64,000 bases of DNA from Anadara kagoshimensis. Taxonomy: Eukaryota > Mollusca > Bivalvia > Arcoida > Arcidae. Both the position numbers and the translations under genes were made by a program. The notes beneath the pieces were generated by a model that had not been told where the DNA came from, ran no database searches, and was given only the letters and a program-made list of their open reading frames with translations. The DNA is taken from contig CM037871.1 in the NCBI GenBank assembly GCA_021292105.1, positions 17,851,460 to 17,915,459 of the forward strand. Reading direction: 5' to 3'. Below, in pieces: positions 57,740 to 64,000 of the stretch (positions are counted from its first letter, which is position 1; each line of letters opens with the position of its first letter).

Positions 57740-57962
57740 CTTCATCAATAGCTGGTTACATCTCAATATAAGGCTCTACCTTAAATCTCATCAATCAAAC
57801 AACTAACCCACCATCAATCTAATCAATAAATCAATCAATCAATCATTGCCATGTGCACATTGTATAGATATTAATTTCTGTAGTCTTACCCCTAGCTGGT
57901 GACATCTAAATATAAGTGAAATCATCTTCACTAGAACATAAAACCTCATTTCCTCACTCATT
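57740..57962 (+). mobile_element. SINE family A tail fragments
   Basis: TAGCTGGTTACATCTCAATA and CTAGCTGGTGACATCTAAAT, the second with the tail AAGTGAAATCATCTTCACTA. A short (AATC)n lies between, near 57815-57845. Confidence 0.68.
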
Positions 57963-58079
57963 TAAATTCTTGTCATTTCAAGACAATACCAATTAATTCT
58001 GTAATTTTTTATACAGAAAGCAGATCCAAATAATGTTTTCCTTTTCAAAAATCTCCTCAATAATTTTTCCATTTATTCC

Positions 58080-58690
58080 ATTAGCTGTCAATTTTCCTCT
58101 CATTGCGGCACTTATTTAAAGTCAGTAGAATCTAAATTGCATCAATTAATTGTGTTTATATTTCTAAGGTAAAACTATCACATAATCTGCTTATATTCTT
58201 GTTTTGCGACAAACACAAATCACGAGCCATTACTGTGAATGAGCCCAATAAAATTAACTGTAAAATTGTCATTTACCGAAGTGGTCACTAACGAAAAATC
58301 AATTGACGCGGCTTTATTGGATTTAATTCTGTGGACCGGGATAAAGATCCAATTTCGTCCTTAACAAATAAGGATGATAATAGGTTCATGTTAGCAAATA
58401 ATGTAGTGATTTAATAGATCATTTCCCCACTAAATTTCATTACTCGATTGCTGTTACATTAAAGTCCTGGATGTAAAACTCTGTCGACATTGCCGTGTGA
58501 CAACGATTCTTGTGACTTTCTGGTTATTTAATGGATTCGAGATATTCTATATCGTAGCAATTCCTTGGTATTGATGACTATGGCTTTCTGCTATTTGTAT
58601 CAAATTTACGACTAACGTCATGTTTAATGCTAACTTTTACTATTATAACATTGGAATATTGTATTGTTAATTACTGCAGTAATGTACCAG
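58080..58690. promoter_or_regulatory. Complex intron island, candidate conserved element
   Basis: About 600 bases without repeats. It includes CCAATAAAATTAACTG (Hox/Cdx-like CAATAAAA), GACGCGGCTTTATTGG and several CpG. One of the clearest candidates for a conserved regulatory element. Confidence 0.33.
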
Positions 58691-58699
58691 TGTTCATTT

Positions 58700-58880
58700 A
58701 GGATTTTTGAGAGGGGGACGTTTTCAAAAACTTTTCTCTAAAACACCATAATATCGATATTTTTATATTCATGTTATGTTAAATTTGACCCACTGAGGCC
58801 ATAATAATGGGGTCATTTGGCAAAACAAGGGATCAATTGTCCCATGGCCCCTTTTTAGAATGAACAATGATGTACAGCTA
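58700..58880 (+). mobile_element. MITE-like repeat, family C
   Basis: AGGATTTTTGAGAGGGGGAC, CTAAAACACCATAATATCGA, GGCCCCTTTTTAGAATGAAC. Confidence 0.6.
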
Positions 58881-58888
58881 ATACTGTT

Positions 58889-59048
58889 CAGAGATGAAGA
58901 TCAGCAGGGGCCCAGTAGCCCATGGCTACTAAAAATCAGTCTGGGCCCCTTAAAGAAAGTTGACACATTTCAGCTATTTATTACTATTACAGCTTCTTTT
59001 CTGAAGTGAGCTGGACCCCTAACTCAAAATAGTTAAGCTTCATCCCTG
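58889..59048 (+). mobile_element. MITE with CAGGGATGAAG-type ends
   Basis: CAGAGATGAAGATCAGCAGG to GCTTCATCCCTG, flanked by CTGTT (58884-58888, 59049-59053). Third copy of the family. Confidence 0.87.
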
Positions 59049-59129
59049 CTGTTGAAGCATTTAATTTCTAAGAAACCTTGTGCCAATGCCCCTTTAAAAA
59101 TTTTGCCACCTCACTTGTCGCCAGACTGT

Positions 59130-59510
59130 GGCCTCGACACCTGAGTGGTCTAAAAGCACATCCTGTTTTATTAAAGCTCCTCACATCGCCTAGGTTCGAA
59201 ACCCACTAGGTACAAATCTTAATGTTAGAAAATTTGACAGTGTGTTTGCCTAAGGTTTGTAGATTTCTTCAGCCATTCTGGTTTCCTCCACCATTCTTGA
59301 ATGGACTGTCTCAAAGCTCCTCACATTTTCTAGGTTCGAAACCACTGGGGACAAATGTTAGTGTGAGAAAATTTGAGTTTGCTTGCTGAAGTTTGTAGAT
59401 TTCTCCAGCCATTCCGGTTTCCTCCACCATTTTTGAACAGACTGTCTCAATGTAATTGAAAGAATCTTGACTGGGACATAAAACTCCATTTTTCCACTCC
59501 ATTCCATAAC
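59130..59510 (+). mobile_element. SINE family B, one and a half copies in tandem
   Basis: The first copy has the head (CCTGAGTGGTCTAAAAGC); the second restarts at AAGCTCCTCACATTTTCTAG (59315) with the same internal sequence as 59174, so this is a 140-base internal tandem duplication ending in one normal tail. Confidence 0.82.
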
Positions 59511-59539
59511 TGGGTGACAAGATTTGAATACATTTACCC

Positions 59540-60410
59540 GTTTTTATCTGTGTTTAAATTCATGAAAAGTGAGCAGAATCACAGAATTATATATTTAATT
59601 ATTACATGTATTGGTTTAAACACACAAGTTAAAGCTTGCAAGCTAGGACAAAATGATTGATTTATAATTAAATATTACAAAAACACATGCATGTTTAAAA
59701 CAAAAACAAAAACAGATAAAAGAAAACAATTTTAAATTTCCTACTTGGGGGAAAAACCATCAAAAATAAGTCAATTACTGTAATTAATTTGATAATTTAT
59801 TTTTAGGGACAAAATAATAAACATTAAATGTGACAAAATTACTTGCATGTTTAAAGCAAAAAGTGGATAAAACAAAACAAGGTTAGATGTTCTAATGAAA
59901 AATGTTATAAAAGTACCCTGTCATTTTTTGATAATTGGTTTATTTATTTTTCAGGGACAAAACAATAAAAAATTTAATTAAAAAAAAACATGCATGTTTA
60001 AAACAAAATGTGGATATAAAATAACATTTTAGATGTCACATTTGAAAATACAAGTAAAAACCCAAGTCAATTCATGTAATTCTTTTAATAAAAAAACAAT
60101 AAAAAATAAAATTAAAAAATACATGTATGTGTAAAACAAAATGTGAATAAAACAACATTTTTAGATGTTGCATTTGAAAAATACAAAAAAAAAGACAATT
60201 CATGTCGTTTTTTAATCAATATACTATTTTTTCAAAGACAAAACAATAATAAATAAATAAATATAGCAATCAACACATGCATGTTTAAAACAAAAATGCA
60301 GATAAAGTGAAACAAATTTAGATGTCCTACTTAAAAAATCTAAAACAAATTTCCAAGTCAAATGTTTTAATTAATTGGTGTATTTTTCAGGGACAAAACA
60401 ATAAAAGTTT
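59540..60410 (+). repeat. Tandem array, unit about 120-140 bp
   Basis: CATGCATGTTTAAAACAAAA, TGTGGATAAAACAA, TTTAGATGTCC and TTTTTCAGGGACAAAACAAT recur about six times. Each unit carries a T-rich stretch ending CAG, an acceptor look-alike. Confidence 0.85.
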
Positions 60411-60800
60411 TACGATTGTGGTTTGTTTCTTATGACTTAATCGTTAAATGCAAGAAAATTGTTTAACTGCGGTTTTTTATTGATTTCCCGTATTGATTAA
60501 GTAATTATGTCATCTGTCCACGGCAAGCTTATGAATTACTGTTAAACAAATATTTGATCACTGGATTTTATTGCAGTTCGGGGACAATCTCCGACAATGA
60601 CTCTTAATTAACGGCAGTCCTACAGGAAGTGAATTAAATCATGTCGTCTTTAAATATTTATAAATTATGAAGGAATTTTCTGTTTTGTGTGTGTCACTCC
60701 GTATAAATAATGAGGGTTTATCAGGGTACATTCTAAGACAGGTGATATACCAGTAGTAAAAGTAATACAACAAGACACTAATATATTATACAAATGAAGA
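60410..60800. promoter_or_regulatory. Complex intron sequence, possible conserved element
   Basis: Non-repetitive, with TTAATTAACGGCAGTCC near 60603 and CGTATTGATTAAGTAATTAT. Weak candidate. Confidence 0.2.
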
Positions 60801-60901
60801 GTACAAAAACGAACAACACGGTAGGTGGGTTAGTTGTTTGGTTGATGAGCCTTTATATTGAGATGTGACCAGCTATTGACGAACTATATTTTATACAAAT
60901 A

Positions 60902-62092
60902 CAGTAAAACCTGTATTCAATTTTCCACCATTTGTTGAGTCAAATTTTGGCATTATAAAGGTGGGTTTTTTTTTTGTTTTTTTTTTTTGATAAATCAAGA
61001 GAGAAAATTTAGCGAGGTGGCAAAGGGCAACTTATAAAGAAAAACATAAAAGAAATATACTTTGTGACTTCAAAATACTGTGGCAATTTGTGAGGTGGCA
61101 AAGGGCAACTTATAAAGAAAAACATAAAAGAAATATACTTTGTGACTTTAAAATACTGTGGCAATTTGTGAGGTGGCAAAGGGCAACTTATAAAGAAAAA
61201 CATAAAAGAAATATACTTTGTGACTTCAAAATACTGTGGCAATTTGTGAGGTGGCAAAGGGCAACTTATAAAGAAAAACATAAAAGAAATATACTTTGTG
61301 ACTTTAAAATACTGTGGCAATTTGTGAGGTGGCAAAGGGCAACTTATAAAGAAAAACATAAAAGAAATATACTTTGTGACTTTAAAATACTGTGGCAATT
61401 TGTGAGGTGGCAAAGGGAGACTTATAAAGAAAAACATAAAAGCAATATACTTTGTGACTTTAAAATACTGTGGCAATTTGTTAGGTGGCAAAGGGAGACT
61501 TATAAAGAAAAACATAAAAGCAATCCACTTTGTGACTTTAAAATACTGTGGCAATTTGTGAGGTGGCAAATTGTGACTTATATTAAAAATAATTTGGGAC
61601 CTTGAAATATTGTGGCAATTTGTTAGGTGGCAAAGGGAGACTTATAAAGAAAAACATAAAAGCAATATACTTTGGGATCTGGAAATACTGTGGCAATTTG
61701 TGAAGTGGCAAATTCTGACTTATAATAAAAAATAATTTGGGACCTTGAAATAGTGGCAATTTGTGAGGTGGCAAGGGGAGACTTATAAAGAAAAACATAA
61801 AAGAAATATAATTTGTGACCTCAAAATACTGTGGCAATTTGTGAAGTTGCAAATTGTGACTTATAATAAAAAAATAACTTGGGACCTTGAAATATTGTGG
61901 CAATTAGTGAGGTGGCAAAGGGAGACTTATAATAAAAAAATAACTTGGGACCTTGAAATATTGTGGCAATTAGTGAGGTGGCAAAGCGGGAGCCTTGAAA
62001 GAAACATATTTTGAGATATTGAAATACAAAATGTACTGTGGTGATAAGTGAGGTGGTGAAGTTTTGAGTAGCATTATAACTAGGTTTTAGCG
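60902..62092 (+). mobile_element. TA-target MITE of the CAGTAAAACC family, internally expanded
   Basis: The left end after TA (CAGTAAAACCTGTATTCAAT; TTGAGTCAAATTTTGGCATT) and the right end (GCATTATAACTAGGTTTTAG) match the 186-bp copy at 39456, but the middle is amplified to about 1 kb. The right tip is mutated. Confidence 0.87.
61012..61985 (+). repeat. 78-bp minisatellite inside the MITE
   Basis: Eight regular units (GGCAAAGGGCAACTTATAAA, GAAAAACATAAAAGAAATAT, ACTTTGTGACTTTAAAATAC, TGTGGCAATTTGTGAGGT) start at 61021 and then every 78 bases to 61567; about five shorter or altered units follow. 78 is divisible by 3, so both strands give long apparent proteins (186 and 171 residues) of repeated peptides; these are not considered genes. 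Confidence 0.97.
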
Positions 62093-62246
62093 TGCATCAG
62101 TATTTTTTGTTACCCACAATCCAAATATTGACATATAGAATACTCACCAATTGAATAACCTAATTAATTTATTTCCCTGTATTATGACGATTTAAATATC
62201 ATTTATTATATAATAAATGTTGAGACTTTTAAATGCTACAGAAATT

Positions 62247-62247
<1 letters not shown>

Positions 62248-62278
<31 letters not shown>

Positions 62279-62306
62279 TTATTTATTTATTTATTTATTT
62301 ATTTAT
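62248..62306 (+). repeat. ATTT microsatellite
   Basis: (TATT)n with one slip. 62093-62560 contains nothing else. Confidence 0.95.
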
Positions 62307-62564
62307 TGATAGCTCATCATTTTACATTTTATAGTTCATAGTTTCTTAAGATAATGAAATAAAATTCGAGCAATTTTTGACAAATTACATGTTTGGAATC
62401 CTGTTAAAATTTATAAACAAAGAACTCTGTCTTTATAATTTTTGATATTTTAAAAAAAATCAAATTTTTTTCAAAAATCCTTGACAGTTAATATAACAAA
62501 CAGCTGTGACTGTATGACACATAGACATAAATTTAAGTTTGGAATAAAGTGTACCATTTTTCCC

Positions 62565-62895
62565 ACAGGTTTTCTATGACAGAGACACATGTGTGAGCCA
62601 GATATACCAGGACCCCCTCCCAACATGACCTCTTTGTCACCAGCATCTTAAGAGGTTGACAGGGTCAAATTTCGCTTTTCATACTTTGGTAGACTTTAGT
62701 ACTTACTGAAACATGAGTCTATCTTGGACAGGAAACTTGTCTTGTTTTGGCACAGTATGGGTTCCCCCTCGCTAATTAGATCTGCTTCACTTTTCCTAAG
62801 TGCCATGTGAGATTTGTTTCTTATACTTAATGGACAGACCAAAGACACAAGGGTTGACAAAGGCAGACCAAAGTTACGTAAATACATGTAGGCTA
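62565..62895. other. Complex intron stretch, function unknown
   Basis: More balanced in base composition than its surroundings (ACCAGGACCCCCTCCCAACA near 62607; CCCTCGCTAATTAGATC near 62766). It has a 63-codon minus-strand frame at 62696-62887 with no family resemblance. It could be a regulatory element or an unrecognised exon. Confidence 0.25.
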
Positions 62896-63117
62896 ATTTA
62901 TTTATGGTAAGCCATTTCCGTTTTACTGTTATTTTTTGTCATTTTTGGGAACTTTTAATGAGTGACATTTCTTTCAATTATATAATAGCATGCATAGATT
63001 CCTCTGATGTTTTATTTTAGATTTTCACATATATTTTTTGGTTTAAATTTTGAAAAAAAGATGAATTTTTATCTACATGTTCTTGTTTTCTTTTAACTAT
63101 CAAGAGTTGATACAGTT

Positions 63118-63342
63118 ATGCATTCATTCATTCATCCAATCATTCATTCAGTCATTCAGTCATTCATTCATTCATTCATTCATACATTCATTCATTCTGT
63201 TATTCATTCTGTCATTCAGTCATATTTATTCATTTTTGTTTATATTTATTCAACTATATTTACATATTTTATTATTTAACAAAGAGTATTTATTTATTTA
63301 TTTATTTATTTATTTTATTTATTTATTTATTTATTTATACAG
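63118..63342 (+). repeat. ATTC and ATTT microsatellites
   Basis: (CATT)n-type repeats at 63118-63232 and (ATTT)n at 63288-63340 give a spurious 131-codon frame. 63343-64000 shows no gene or element. Confidence 0.93.
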
Positions 63343-64000
63343 TATATATATTTACTGTCAATATTTCATCACACCTGGCATTTATTATGGGCATTATAAG
63401 CATTCAATAACAATTATAACAATTTACCTGCTAGATTTTCATTATTTGGTGTTTTTCATTTTGCACATTTAGTCATTGTATCTTTTCTTTTCCTTTATGG
63501 TTGTGACATATAGATGATATTATTTTGGTTTAGCTTTCTTCCAAATACTTTGCTTCTTTCATTCAATAATTTGGTTATAGGCTTGCAGGGGTCCTTAGTC
63601 TCCATTCCTATATTTTCTATAATTTTGACGCTTTCCTATAAAATTTGAAAAACCTCCTTTATTTTCTATATATTCTTACTTTATTTGTTGTTGGTAGCTT
63701 TAGGAATTTAAAACGGGGAATTTTTCCGCTCTGAAGCATTTAAACAGAATTAGAGATAAAACTGCATGTCACAGTTGCCAATATTTTATGTTTGTTAGTA
63801 AAAGGAGGAAAGGGAAAGGCTGAAGGGGGAGAAAAGAAGACCATGGATGTATATTTTGGGTGTAAACTATTTAAATTACATATTATACCAGTTTTAATTT
63901 TACAGCACTAGACGGCTGTTTCAGAATACAATTACTCATCAGTAGTGCTTGGACCAAAATTATGAAACTAAAACTCTTTTTCAAGATGTTGAAAAGAAAC

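Noticed and set aside
61009..61605. Long open frames on both strands (186 and 171 residues) with repeated peptides
   Set aside because: They follow from a 78-bp tandem unit lacking stops; both strands are open at once and the array derives from a MITE.
63077..63472. 131-codon frame rich in HSFIHSF and FIYLFI
   Set aside because: Translation of ATTC and ATTT microsatellites.
54148..64000. Next basonuclin exon (ALDKL...FDISSLMLYG block)
   Set aside because: Searched by eye in all forward frames after the cysteine-rich exon; no matching segment, so it is assumed to lie beyond the window.

Overview
This is an animal nuclear genome window: strongly AT-rich, intron-rich and crowded with short non-autonomous transposons, tRNA-derived SINEs and minisatellites, with no long intact ORF. 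A mollusc (perhaps a bivalve) fits the repeat style, but that is an inference and the phylum is not proven by the sequence.

Two real protein-coding genes can be read from spliced, phase-consistent exons. On the minus strand (452-22132, with a probable non-coding first exon at 23952-24070) lie eight coding exons of centlein (CNTLN), a centrosomal coiled-coil protein. They join in frame without a gap for about 233 codons, and the gene runs off the left edge. On the plus strand are two 5' coding exons of a basonuclin-family zinc-finger gene (BNC1/BNC2 type): a five-codon start exon at 35024-35038 and, 19 kb on, the diagnostic cysteine-rich exon at 54045-54147. The gene runs off the right edge. 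The two genes are divergent, head to head, as BNC2 and CNTLN are on human chromosome 9p22, so the window appears to hold very old bilaterian microsynteny.

Layout: 1-24 kb is the 5' part of CNTLN with a 12.3 kb intron full of repeats; 24-35 kb is the shared intergenic/5' region (tandem arrays, candidate non-coding 5' exon); 35-54 kb is the first basonuclin intron; 54-64 kb is the start of its second intron. Several 0.3-0.7 kb islands of complex, repeat-free sequence in both genes' introns are candidates for conserved regulatory elements.

Mobile DNA: two tRNA-headed SINE families share one 3' tail. Several MITE families are defined by their inverted ends and target duplications. Three insertion nests can be ordered in time from target duplications, one with an empty-site comparison. 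Three minisatellites clearly arose inside transposable elements. No transposase, reverse transcriptase, rRNA gene, true tRNA gene or CRISPR array was seen.
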